A DNA stretch of 42,815 nucleotides from a virus. The stretch is taken from IMG/VR virus record IMGVR_UViG_3300034257_000005, positions 1-42,815 of that record; one strand, written 5' to 3'. Each line of letters starts with the position of its first letter. The stretch's first letter is position 1. This document shows positions 7,249 to 13,066 of the stretch, in pieces. Made by a program: the position numbers and the translations under genes. The notes below the pieces were generated by a model, which ran no database searches, had not been told where the DNA came from, and saw nothing but the letters and a program-made list of their open reading frames with translations.

Positions 7249-7347
7249 TATGCTTCACTTGTAAATAGAAGTATGAATACACAATAAAGCAGTGGGAATA
7301 TAAGGTGCAGCAATGCATGCATCTATAAGTATACTTATGCTTCACTC
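7249..7347. repeat. Candidate recombinase binding sites upstream of the serine recombinase
   Basis: TATGCTTCACT occurs at 7249-7259 and again at 7336-7346. The first copy faces an imperfect inverted copy at 7264-7275, making a 27-bp imperfect palindrome (7249-7275). A perfect 14-bp palindrome, ATAAGTATACTTAT, lies at 7325-7338 next to the second copy. Spaced half-sites next to a resolvase gene are typical of a res site, which would also autoregulate the gene. This is inference from position. Confidence 0.45.
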
Positions 7348-7364
7348 AATTAATTAAATAACTA

Positions 7365-7393
7365 TTGACATATCAACGGACGTTTAGTATGAT
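7365..7393 (+). promoter_or_regulatory. Strong promoter with operator facing the non-coding region
   Basis: TTGACA (consensus -35), 17-bp spacer, TATGAT. The spacer holds ATCAAC-GGAC-GTTTAG (7372-7387), which read on the other strand is CTAAAC-GTCC-GTTGAT, nearly the same site as at 39068. The start point would be near 7400. No convincing gene begins within the next 500 bases, so a regulatory RNA or a long leader is likely. Confidence 0.75.
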
Positions 7394-7399
7394 GTCATC

Positions 7400-7913
7400 A
7401 TAGTGTGAATGATGGACACTGACCACGCTACTACATAGGCTAATGCCCTCCCATGGGGTAGCCCTAGGCTCATGCTATAAGCGAACCGAGGGGGTATGCC
7501 CCGCAAGAAGACCCCGGTGCTGTTGCTAGTGCCCCTCCCCTCTATCAACCAGCCCACTTTTGGAATCTTCCCTTCCTCCTCTCTCATGTCGTTATTTTGT
7601 TACCTCCTATATATAATTCTAAAATTCTTAAAATCTCATAACTGCTATTATGGTCATATAAAAAACTTATACAATTAGCCCAATTTCTGCCATGGGAATT
7701 AATTTATATATCCCCCCAAAAAAATCCCAGAAATTTTTAACAGTCTAATGGCAAAAAACAACAATCCCCCTATTTAGCATATATATAATATTTATACATT
7801 CTGCCCATATATCCCATCAGTAGAGACAGCAGCCATTTTTTGATGAGCGTCTCTATTTATAGCCGTATAATTACCCGTGTTATCCTGTATCGCCAATAAT
7901 TACAGGAAATGCC
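7400..7913 (+). other. Long non-coding region with a GC-rich structured segment
   Basis: No gene with a good ribosome-binding site is visible between 7186 and 7913. The segment 7440-7545 is much more GC-rich than its surroundings and can form stems, including GGGG-TATG-CCCC near 7491-7502 enclosed by GCG/CGC (7481-7483 with 7502-7504), and a GAGGGG segment complementary to CCCCTC at 7532-7537. Downstream, 7535-7600 is pyrimidine-rich, and 7605-7900 is AT-rich with a 7-bp inverted repeat TAGAGAC/GTCTCTA near 7822-7855. It may be a structured RNA, packaging site or origin element; it is unresolved. Confidence 0.4.
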
Positions 7914-8120
7914 ATGATATATATTCCTATAGAATTGCAGCTACAGTGGATAAGAGAAGATTTGGAGGAAATCAAAAAACAATTACGTCCAATAGATACC
8001 ATTAAGGAGCCAGCAGACTGTCCTGATTGTGATTTCGCTATATCAACGGGATTGTCTAAAACATGTACTGCCCATGCCCCAGAATTTATGATGAGGATTC
8101 AATCATTCTTTAATTCCTAA
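7914..8120 (+). CDS. Small hypothetical protein
   Basis: 68 aa with an AGGA ribosome-binding site seven bases before the ATG. The N-terminal half is an amphipathic helix (LQWIREDLEEIKKQL). A cysteine pair CPDC sits at about residues 39-42, with a further Cys near 52. No family recognised. It is the first gene after the 730-base non-coding region. Confidence 0.6.
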   Translation: MIYIPIELQLQWIREDLEEIKKQLRPIDTIKEPADCPDCDFAISTGLSKTCTAHAPEFMMRIQSFFNS

Positions 8121-8248
8121 TAATTATAATAAATATATAGAATTAACTTATTATTACTATTACTGGCGGTGTTTGCTGTAGATAACCGTATATTCTTCAT
8201 ACACAGCATATACTTACCCAGCAATGAATCCTGTCCGTAACTCAATAA

Positions 8249-8332
8249 TTATCCTGTGATTGTTTTGTGCGCAATTATCCATTACGATACATCACACACG
8301 TTATGCACTGCCTACACAGTGAGTTATACACA
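8249..8332 (+). other. Cluster of DnaA-box-like sequences in the 8121-8349 gap
   Basis: This 229-base gap holds same-orientation matches to the DnaA box TTWTNCACA: TTATACACA at 8324-8332 (perfect), TTATGCACT at 8301-8309 (8/9), TTATCCATT at 8275-8283 (7/9) and TTATCCTGT at 8249-8257 (6/9). It could be an origin-like or DnaA-regulated region. A possible promoter TTGTTT-N17-TACGAT overlaps it. No gene is visible in the gap. Confidence 0.4.
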
Positions 8333-8349
8333 GAAATTGGGGATAAGTG

Positions 8350-8580
8350 ATGCTGCCAGATAACAGATTAAAGCAAATGACAGTAACTAATGAGTTTTAC
8401 ATAAAGCAAATGGAGCATTTCAGGGAATGTTTTATTGAGTTAGACGAGAAGCTTAATTTTATGAGTGAAGATGAAATGGCATCCAGTGCCGCTAACAGGT
8501 GCTTGGCATTAGCTAGAACCTCATTAGAGCAATGCTCCATGTATACTAATAAGGCATTGGCAATAATGGGCGAGGAATAG
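8350..8580 (+). CDS. Hypothetical helical protein
   Basis: 76 aa from the ATG at 8350, preferred over GTG at 8347 because GGGGA then lies at normal spacing. The protein is acidic and helical. The pattern EMASSAANRCLALARTSLEQ resembles Acb-type or DUF-type small phage proteins built of a helix pair, but no family can be named. It lies three bases upstream of the 93-aa gene. Confidence 0.6.
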   Translation: MLPDNRLKQMTVTNEFYIKQMEHFRECFIELDEKLNFMSEDEMASSAANRCLALARTSLEQCSMYTNKALAIMGEE

Positions 8581-8582
8581 CC

Positions 8583-8864
8583 ATGACCCCTTCAACAACA
8601 GATCTTGAGACTGATGCATTATCAGCAGAGTTATTCGAGAAATATCGGGATTCAATGGCTGAGATATTATCAAAATGTACTTCAGGAAAGCAGATGTACG
8701 AAGTCGGAGGAATATCACTTGCAAACCTAATTACGTGTTTCGTAGCATGTACCACAACCAATCCTAATAATCACCCCGAGATATTACGGCAACTTATCGA
8801 GGGTGCTGAATTATTGCTGCAAGATACTGACATTCAGGCCGAGAGACTCAAGACACTAAACTGA
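8583..8864 (+). CDS. Hypothetical acidic protein
   Basis: 93 aa with GAGGA seven bases before the ATG. The N-terminal half is acidic and helical. A central segment (GGISLANLITCFVACTTT) is non-polar, and the end is an amphipathic helix. No domain recognised. It is co-oriented with the neighbours in a run of small accessory genes. Confidence 0.6.
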   Translation: MTPSTTDLETDALSAELFEKYRDSMAEILSKCTSGKQMYEVGGISLANLITCFVACTTTNPNNHPEILRQLIEGAELLLQDTDIQAERLKTLN

Positions 8865-8871
8865 AGGGCAT

Positions 8872-9099
8872 ATGGACGCAGAACAAACCTACACATGCGG
8901 CTACTGCGGCAAAGTAATGACATGGATGGAACATTTAGATCATGACATTAATGAGGATGCTAGGCTGTACCGCGAGAAGTACCCAAAATATACTGGTGCT
9001 GTATGGCTTGCCATGATTATGGATACTATGCGTGGGATAGACCTAGCTACCAATAGCAGTAATATTATTTATACCAATCACTACCGTAATCCATTATAA
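8872..9099 (+). CDS. Small zinc-knuckle protein
   Basis: 75 aa. Residues 9-12 form CGYC, followed by HLDHDI, so a CxxC/H-x2-H zinc site is plausible. The C-terminal half is a tryptophan- and methionine-rich helix. AAGGG precedes the ATG. No family recognised. Confidence 0.55.
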   Translation: MDAEQTYTCGYCGKVMTWMEHLDHDINEDARLYREKYPKYTGAVWLAMIMDTMRGIDLATNSSNIIYTNHYRNPL

Positions 9100-9128
9100 G
9101 TAAGAGGGGAAAATATCTATATGCCGGA

Positions 9129-9611
9129 ATGAGTTCCAATGCAAAAGATATTTTGCTCCAAGCTGCTACTAACACAGCAAGCATCAAAGAAGCTCTGTGT
9201 GATGATGTTAAAGACTTGCTGCTTCAAGGTTGTAACAACACTGAAAAAGTTATGTCTCAATCAGCAAATCAATTTAAAGATTTGTTATTGCAAAACGCTG
9301 ATATAGCTAAAGATGCTGCTGTTGCTGCCGCTCTTAATGCTAAAGATGCTGAGATAAGCAGAACAATCAATGCTAAAGACGCTGCGCTTGCTGCTGCTGT
9401 TAACTATGAGCGACTTTCTGCTCAAGGCGATAAAAATACATGTGCGATTCAAGCTGCTATTGCTGAATGTTGTTGCGAGCAAAAAGAGTTGGTACGTGAA
9501 CTGGATAAAGATAGAATCCGGGATGAGTTGGCTAAGACTCGTGAAGAGCTAATTGCTTTACGCGTACGATCTACTTTGTTGCCACCATTAGTTGGTGCTG
9601 TACCTGTATGA
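9129..9611 (+). CDS. Repetitive coiled-coil phage protein with CCCE motif
   Basis: 160 aa built of imperfect repeats (NAKDILLQ, KDLLLQ and NAKDA units) that form a long helix, followed by the CCCEQKELV motif at about 117-125 and a second coiled coil (DKDRIRDELAKTREEL). Similar proteins with a cysteine triplet before a coiled coil are common in phage and phage-like genomes; their role is unknown. The start is odd: no ribosome-binding site lies at the usual distance. A three-codon frame (MPE, 9121-9132) preceded by GAGGGG overlaps the ATG, which suggests coupled re-initiation. A strong terminator follows. Confidence 0.75.
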   Translation: MSSNAKDILLQAATNTASIKEALCDDVKDLLLQGCNNTEKVMSQSANQFKDLLLQNADIAKDAAVAAALNAKDAEISRTINAKDAALAAAVNYERLSAQGDKNTCAIQAAIAECCCEQKELVRELDKDRIRDELAKTREELIALRVRSTLLPPLVGAVPV

Positions 9612-9635
9612 GATAGAAAGTTTATAGCAATAATG

Positions 9636-9670
9636 GTGCTAGGGGCGGTCAACCTAGCACTTTCTTTATT
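9636..9670 (+). terminator. Intrinsic terminator after the coiled-coil gene
   Basis: A perfect 8-bp stem (GTGCTAGG at 9636-9643 with CCTAGCAC at 9653-9660) with a 9-nt loop, followed by TTTCTTTATT. It separates the rightward genes from the leftward genes that end at 9690. Confidence 0.85.
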
Positions 9671-9689
9671 CTTATTGCTAAGACATTAA

Positions 9690-9902
9690 TCATTTTCGGA
9701 AATACGCCACTAACTTATTCCAATATCCTTTGAGCTCGTCTTCCAGCCATTGGTCTGGGTGTGGCTTTTGGATAGGTAGTTTTTGCGCTATACGCCTCTG
9801 GTTACGTGCCGAACCTTGTAATGCTTCTTCCTGTTTCCCTGTTTTCTTTCTATATACTGGTTTGGACATTATTTGCATCTCTTTTTTCGTGAACTCATTC
9901 AT
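9690..9902 (-). CDS. Small basic hypothetical protein
   Basis: 70 aa, rich in Lys, Arg and Gln, with a C-terminal Trp/Leu helix (QWLEDELKGYWNKLVAYF). The ATG at 9902 overlaps the stop of the upstream 42-aa zinc-ribbon gene (ATGA), which supports this start over an internal ATG at 9869. No family recognised. It is the last gene of a four-gene leftward unit beginning at 10769. Confidence 0.55.
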   Translation of the reverse strand: MNEFTKKEMQIMSKPVYRKKTGKQEEALQGSARNQRRIAQKLPIQKPHPDQWLEDELKGYWNKLVAYFRK

Positions 9903-10027
9903 ATTTTAGTCCAAACCATTAATTGCAGACACTTGTCACAAATAGCACCAGCAATAGGCAATCGATGGAGAATTTTTACGTAATTGCAGTCATGGCAATA
10001 GCATCTGTAAGACGGCTCTATGTACAT
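9899..10027 (-). CDS. 42-aa zinc-ribbon protein
   Basis: ATG at 10027, TGA at 9899. It carries two cysteine knuckles, CYCHDC (residues 9-14) and CDKC (30-33), spaced as in a minimal zinc ribbon. It overlaps the upstream gene by 10 bases and the downstream gene by four. No specific function can be assigned. Confidence 0.6.
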   Translation of the reverse strand: MYIEPSYRCYCHDCNYVKILHRLPIAGAICDKCLQLMVWTKI

Positions 10028-10650
10028 TTATAAAACTCCCCGCACTTGGTGCATTTATGTTTGCTAAAATCAATTTCAGTAGCAGCTCCCCACGTTCGAT
10101 CATCAGGCTCATGCTCACAAATCTTTATATGGTTAAATCCTATGATTTCGCCTTCGAATGGTGGGGATGCTGGCGATGAAAAACGAAGAGGTAAATTGAA
10201 TTTAATTTCTCCATACTCATCATCAAAACTTTTTCTTTGCGACTTCCAATACGCTATTTGGGCATCGATTAGGGCTTCATTGGATGGGTAAAGAGATTCC
10301 TCTTTTTGCCAATAAGCTCCTTCGCCATCATATTTCACGTAATATATATCTAACATTGGATCATACCGTTTAACGAACCCCTGCATAAACCCCGATTGAC
10401 CGCGCCTTTTCAGTGAGCAAGCCCTTTCATCAACTTTATACTTCGGCTCAGGATGAGTCAGCTCTTGGAGTTTGGTAATCAGGCAGTCGATGTTTTCAAA
10501 ATCTTCAAAATTTCCATTCCTCCCATAATGAAACCTAAAGTAATCTAAAGATGAAGTTGTATGATTCGCCCAATGATGCGTGACAAAACAATTATCTGGT
10601 ATTTTATCGGCCAACTCATGTGCCAGTTTTAACTTCTCATAATCAATCAT
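10018..10650 (-). CDS. Hypothetical protein with C-terminal cysteine cluster
   Basis: 210 aa from the ATG at 10650, chosen because it overlaps the stop of the upstream membrane gene (ATGA); a frame extends to 10686 but would lie inside that gene. A middle region (about 85-135) with FVKRYDPMLDIYYVKYDGEG resembles a small beta-barrel (Tudor or SH3-like) fold. The C-terminus has a CEHEPDD segment and a CxxC (CTKCGEFY) that likely bind zinc. Function unknown. Confidence 0.6.
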   Translation of the reverse strand: MIDYEKLKLAHELADKIPDNCFVTHHWANHTTSSLDYFRFHYGRNGNFEDFENIDCLITKLQELTHPEPKYKVDERACSLKRRGQSGFMQGFVKRYDPMLDIYYVKYDGEGAYWQKEESLYPSNEALIDAQIAYWKSQRKSFDDEYGEIKFNLPLRFSSPASPPFEGEIIGFNHIKICEHEPDDRTWGAATEIDFSKHKCTKCGEFYKCT

Positions 10651-10769
10651 TTGACCATCCAATCCAGTATTAAATGAATTCCGCATACTGCAAGCGATCC
10701 GATTGTAATCCCGCCCCAGAAATACAGTCTCTTATAATCTTTGAGTAATTTATGCAGGTCGTTTTTCAT
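10647..10769 (-). CDS. 40-aa single-span membrane protein
   Basis: ATG at 10769 with GAGGT seven bases upstream, stop at 10647. A basic N-terminal segment (MKNDLHKLLKDYKRL) precedes one transmembrane helix (about residues 16-35). Its stop overlaps the next start by four bases. It is the first gene of a four-gene leftward unit under the operator region at 10774-10826. A holin or membrane-anchor role is possible but untested. Confidence 0.6.
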   Translation of the reverse strand: MKNDLHKLLKDYKRLYFWGGITIGSLAVCGIHLILDWMVK

Positions 10770-10773
10770 ATCG

Positions 10774-10826
10774 TTTACCTCAACGTCAGTTTAGGGCATA
10801 TTATCCTAATACACATAAGGAGACAA
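10774..10826. promoter_or_regulatory. Divergent promoter region with operator
   Basis: Minus strand: TTGTCT (10821-10826), 17 bp, TAATAT (10798-10803). Plus strand: TTTACC (10774-10779), 17 bp, CATATT (10797-10802). The operator CTCAAC-GTCA-GTTTAG (10779-10794) overlaps the minus-strand start point and the plus-strand spacer, so one bound repressor could control both units. Confidence 0.6.
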
Positions 10827-10828
10827 TA

Positions 10829-10981
10829 ATGGGATTGCCAATAGGAACCAAATTAGTTTTAGACCAGATAGTGAAGGAAATACGTTGGCGCGAGTTGTGC
10901 GATAAGGCCGGAGTAGACCCGAAGGACACTAAGGTTTACAAGCCAGAAGAACTTCCTCGTGACGAGCCGAAAACAGTGTGA
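10829..10981 (+). CDS. 50-aa hypothetical protein
   Basis: ATG at 10829 with a perfect AAGGAGA site, TGA at 10981. The N-terminal half is a basic amphipathic helix (LDQIVKEIRWRELCDKAG), and the C-terminal part is rich in Asp, Pro and Lys. It is divergent from the 40-aa membrane gene across the operator region. No family recognised. A 98-base gap with a short GC-rich hairpin (CCCC/GGGG near 11034-11050) follows. Confidence 0.6.
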   Translation: MGLPIGTKLVLDQIVKEIRWRELCDKAGVDPKDTKVYKPEELPRDEPKTV

Positions 10982-11079
10982 TACTCTGCGAAAACTGTCC
11001 CCTACTTCACTCCATGTCGTTAGGTCGGATTAACCCCAATCTTTCGGGGGGCAGTACTAATATATAAAAAGGATGATAT

Positions 11080-11331
11080 ATGACAGCAAATCCTAAAGAT
11101 TTTTCGATAGGTAAAGAAGTATTCTGGGTGTCCTACCACAACGGAAGAATAATTATAAAATCGGGTTTAATAACTCAATTAAGTGCTAACCATGTAAATG
11201 TTAAGTGGAACAACCGTAAAAAATGGAACATATTTGCTGAAGTTGATTATGAATCTATTCCTATTGGGAACTTATATAACTCCAAAAAAGAAGTCAAAGA
11301 TGCTCTGTTGAAGTATGCTGGTGAACTATGA
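11080..11331 (+). CDS. Hypothetical protein coupled to RNA ligase
   Basis: 83 aa, basic, mostly predicted beta strand (FSIGKEVFWVSYHNGRIIIK, then a GLITQLSANHVNVKWNN region), suggestive of a small SH3/KOW-like barrel that may bind nucleic acid. AAGGA precedes the ATG, and its stop overlaps the RNA ligase start by four bases, so it may act with the ligase. No family is named with confidence. Confidence 0.6.
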   Translation: MTANPKDFSIGKEVFWVSYHNGRIIIKSGLITQLSANHVNVKWNNRKKWNIFAEVDYESIPIGNLYNSKKEVKDALLKYAGEL

Positions 11332-11849
11332 CTGAACAATCAATGGAGCCAGAATTCATCTCCTGGCCTAAAATTCCCAGATACAAAAACGAACGCATCA
11401 TAATCACTGAAAAAATAGACGGCACTATTGGCGCAATCATTGTTACTGAATGGGGCGATGTGTTTGCTCAGTCACGCCATAGGATTATCAAGCCTGATTG
11501 CAGTGATGATAACTTCGGTTTCGGAAGCTGGGTTGCTGCGCATAAGTCGGAACTATTTCATCTAGGCGTTGGTCATCACTTTGGTGAGTGGTGGGGGCAA
11601 GGAATTCAACGTAGGTACGGTATGCAAACGAAGCAGTTTAGCGTGTTCAATACATACAGGCCAGCCGAGTCATTGCCTGATATTGTTCGCCAAGTGCCGA
11701 TATTGCCTGACGATATTGACGAAGCATTAGCAATTCTACATACACAAGGCTCACAAGCCGCACCGGGATATATGCGCCCAGAAGGCATTGTCATTTACTC
11801 ATGCCTATACAAACTACGTTATAAAATAATCATTGAAGAGGATTTATAG
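11328..11849 (+). CDS. RNA ligase-like nucleotidyltransferase
   Basis: 173 aa. It matches the covalent nucleotidyltransferase (Rnl2-like RNA ligase) core: motif I EKIDG with the predicted adenylated Lys29, motif Ia/III regions including GEWWGQGIQRRYG (about 86-98), motif IV EGIVIYS (about 155-161) and motif V YKLRYK (about 162-167). Family enzymes seal 3'-OH to 5'-phosphate RNA ends after ATP-dependent adenylylation. It is shorter than T4 Rnl2 (334 aa) and lacks a C-terminal specificity domain. Upstream of tRNA genes and RtcB, it fits a tRNA-repair role. Confidence 0.75.
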   Translation: MTEQSMEPEFISWPKIPRYKNERIIITEKIDGTIGAIIVTEWGDVFAQSRHRIIKPDCSDDNFGFGSWVAAHKSELFHLGVGHHFGEWWGQGIQRRYGMQTKQFSVFNTYRPAESLPDIVRQVPILPDDIDEALAILHTQGSQAAPGYMRPEGIVIYSCLYKLRYKIIIEEDL

Positions 11850-12071
11850 ATGGAAGACGATACCCTTACGGATAAGGAACGCGAGTTTTTAGCCAGAAAG
11901 AAAAATAAGGACAAGATGACGACTGTAATGCGAGCCAAAGAGGCAGCATGGTTACGCAGGGAGAATGAGCGGTCATTGAACCGACTTCCCAATGAGTACA
12001 GGAGCTTTGCTAAGGCGGGTTATGCTACCCCAAGTAAGTACGGGAAATACGGCATACCTACAGATGATTGA
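11850..12071 (+). CDS. Small basic hypothetical protein
   Basis: 73 aa, very rich in Lys, Arg and Glu and mostly helical (DKEREFLARKKNKDKM, then a RRENERSLNRLPNEYR block), ending in a Gly/Tyr/Lys tail. The ATG directly abuts the RNA ligase stop, and GAGGA precedes it, so it belongs to that operon. RNA binding is plausible from charge only. Confidence 0.55.
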   Translation: MEDDTLTDKEREFLARKKNKDKMTTVMRAKEAAWLRRENERSLNRLPNEYRSFAKAGYATPSKYGKYGIPTDD

Positions 12072-12096
12072 CGGCTAAACTTTAGTTTAGTAATAT
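12068..12096 (+). promoter_or_regulatory. tRNA-cluster promoter with perfect operator
   Basis: TTGACG, 17-bp spacer, TAATAT. The spacer is G followed by CTAAAC-TTTA-GTTTAG (12075-12090), a perfect 12/12 operator. The start point falls near 12103, a few bases before the first tRNA (12105), so the tRNA and RtcB unit appears to be under the phage repressor. Confidence 0.8.
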
Positions 12097-12104
12097 CGCT
12101 TAAT

Positions 12105-12180
12105 GCCGAAATAGCACAATTGATGGTGCAGCTCCCTTGTAAGGAGAAGGTTCTGGGTTTGAGTCCTAGTTTCGGCACCA
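12105..12180 (+). tRNA. tRNA-Thr (TGT)
   Basis: 76 nt. Acceptor GCCGAAA/TTTCGGC, D stem GCAC/GTGC, anticodon loop CTTGTAA (TGT), T loop TTTGAGT and encoded CCA. It reads ACA codons. First gene of the cluster. Confidence 0.93.
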
Positions 12181-12185
12181 GTTAT

Positions 12186-12260
12186 TCTCGGGTAGCTCAG
12201 AGGCAGAGCAGGTGGCTGTTAACTACCGTGTCGATGGTTCGATCCCATCCCTGAGAGCCA
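12186..12260 (+). tRNA. tRNA-Asn (GTT)
   Basis: 75 nt. Acceptor TCTCGGG/CCTGAGA (one G-U), D stem GCTC/GAGC, anticodon loop CTGTTAA (GTT), T loop TTCGATC and encoded CCA. Confidence 0.94.
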
Positions 12261-12262
12261 AC

Positions 12263-12340
12263 CTCCGAATAGCGCAGTCTGGTCAGCGTAATCGGTTTGG
12301 AACCGATAGGTCGAAGGTTCGAATCCTTCTTCGGAGACCA
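12263..12340 (+). tRNA. tRNA-Pro (TGG)
   Basis: 78 nt. Acceptor CTCCGAA/TTCGGAG, anticodon stem ATCGG/CCGAT with loop TTTGGAA (TGG), T loop TTCGAAT and encoded CCA. Confidence 0.95.
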
Positions 12341-12346
12341 TATTAT

Positions 12347-12421
12347 TGGACTATAGTGAAATGGTTATCACACTAGACTTTGACTCTGGTATTTCAGGTT
12401 CGAGTCCTGATAGTCCTGCCA
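12347..12421 (+). tRNA. tRNA-Gln (TTG)
   Basis: 75 nt. Anticodon loop CTTTGAC (TTG), T loop TTCGAGT, G73 and encoded CCA. Acceptor pairs 2-7 are good, but position 1-72 is U-U where glutamine tRNAs normally have a weak U-A pair. Confidence 0.9.
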
Positions 12422-12424
12422 TAA

Positions 12425-12551
12425 CGGGGTATGCGTGAGGTAGCTGGTAAGTCACGCTGATGCGGTTAGCATAACATACAGCTCTCGGAGGGTTTGTTCC
12501 TAGGAACCGCAACCCAAGAGATTCTAGGTTCGAGTCCTAGTACCCCGACCA
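12425..12551 (+). tRNA. Oversized 127-nt tRNA-like gene (identity unclear)
   Basis: The outer frame is a textbook tRNA: perfect acceptor CGGGGTA/TACCCCG, T arm CTAGG-TTCGAGT-CCTAG and encoded A-CCA. A D-like stem GCGTG/CACGC (12433-12437 with 12453-12457) has a 15-nt loop. About 35-50 extra nucleotides lie between. In fold A, stem TGCGGTT/AACCGCA (12461-12467 with 12505-12511) would be an anticodon stem with a loop insertion of about 34 nt. In fold B, nested stems CTCT/AGAG, GGGTT/AACCC and GTTCC/GGAAC (12482-12520) form a giant variable-arm-like hairpin. The anticodon cannot be assigned. Confidence 0.65.
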
Positions 12552-12557
12552 GTTTAT

Positions 12558-12631
12558 AGCGAGATAGTTTAAAGGTAGAATAATGGGCTCATACTCCGTA
12601 GATACAAGTTCGATTCTTGTTCTCGCTACCA
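12558..12631 (+). tRNA. tRNA-Met-type (CAT)
   Basis: 74 nt. Acceptor AGCGAGA/TCTCGCT, anticodon loop CTCATAC (CAT), T loop TTCGATT and encoded CCA. A paired 1-72 position argues against an initiator. A lysidine-modified isoleucine tRNA is an alternative that sequence alone cannot exclude. Confidence 0.9.
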
Positions 12632-12636
12632 GAATA

Positions 12637-12709
12637 GTTGAATAGCTCAGTGGTAGAGCAACCTCTTGATAAGGCGTAGGTCGGTGGTTCGAATCCACCC
12701 TCTCCACCA
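12637..12709 (+). tRNA. tRNA-Ile-like (GAT) with degenerate acceptor stem
   Basis: 73 nt. D arm GCTC-AGTGGTA-GAGC, anticodon loop TTGATAA (GAT), T arm GGTGG-TTCGAAT-CCACC and encoded CCA are all good. The acceptor strands (GTTGAA and CTCTCC) pair at only about three of six positions, and one anticodon-stem pair is C-C. It may be a decaying gene, or a transcript with another role. Confidence 0.65.
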
Positions 12710-12722
12710 ACAAAGGACTGAA

Positions 12723-12893
12723 ATGAATAACATAATAGATTTGCTGACCATAATTGTTCTTGTTTTCGCAGCAACATATTTGGCTTATAAAATTCCAGAT
12801 GTGATCATAAATGGGTTCGAGCATGGCTCTGATGTTTATGTTCAATTATCATCCAGTGATTTTCAATTAACTCAAGATGAGCAACAATCATGA
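12723..12893 (+). CDS. 56-aa single-span membrane protein
   Basis: ATG at 12723 with AAGGA six bases upstream, 14 bases after the last tRNA. The N-terminal residues 4-24 (IIDLLTIIVLVFAATYLAY) form a transmembrane helix, and the rest is an acidic, Gln-rich tail. The stop overlaps the next start by four bases. No family recognised. Confidence 0.65.
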   Translation: MNNIIDLLTIIVLVFAATYLAYKIPDVIINGFEHGSDVYVQLSSSDFQLTQDEQQS

Positions 12894-13066
12894 TGTGTTT
12901 TAGAGATAAAACTTATTGCCTGTCACCAAATTGCACCAATCAATGCGGGAGACAATTAACCAACGAAGTCAAAGAAGCAGCGATACGAGCTGGTCAGCTT
13001 ATTGCATGTGCGTATTTTTGCGGTGAGCTAGAAAAAGAAGAAGCTAATGACAAAAGTAAATTATAA
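12890..13066 (+). CDS. 58-aa cysteine-containing protein upstream of rtcB
   Basis: The start at 12890 overlaps the membrane gene (ATGA), and the stop at 13066 lies 20 bases inside rtcB. Six cysteines (CFRDKTYCLSPNCTNQCG, then two later) could bind zinc; this resembles short phage proteins with a CxDxxxCxSPxCxNxCG pattern of unknown role. The C-terminus is charged. Confidence 0.6.
   Translation: MMCFRDKTYCLSPNCTNQCGRQLTNEVKEAAIRAGQLIACAYFCGELEKEEANDKSKL

Noticed and set aside
7443-7529. A 28-aa cysteine-rich frame after the 7365 promoter
   Set aside because: No good ribosome-binding site; the cysteines arise from GC-rich codons in a region that looks structured.
7384-7587. 67-aa minus-strand frame in the GC island
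   Set aside because: No ribosome-binding site and it lies over the operator promoter; composition suggests a chance frame.
7496-7678. 60-aa frame with hydrophobic sequence
   Set aside because: The GGGGG before the ATG is too close and is part of a stem; codon pattern unlike neighbours.
12537-12845. 102-aa minus-strand frame
   Set aside because: Antisense to tRNA genes and to the membrane gene at 12723.
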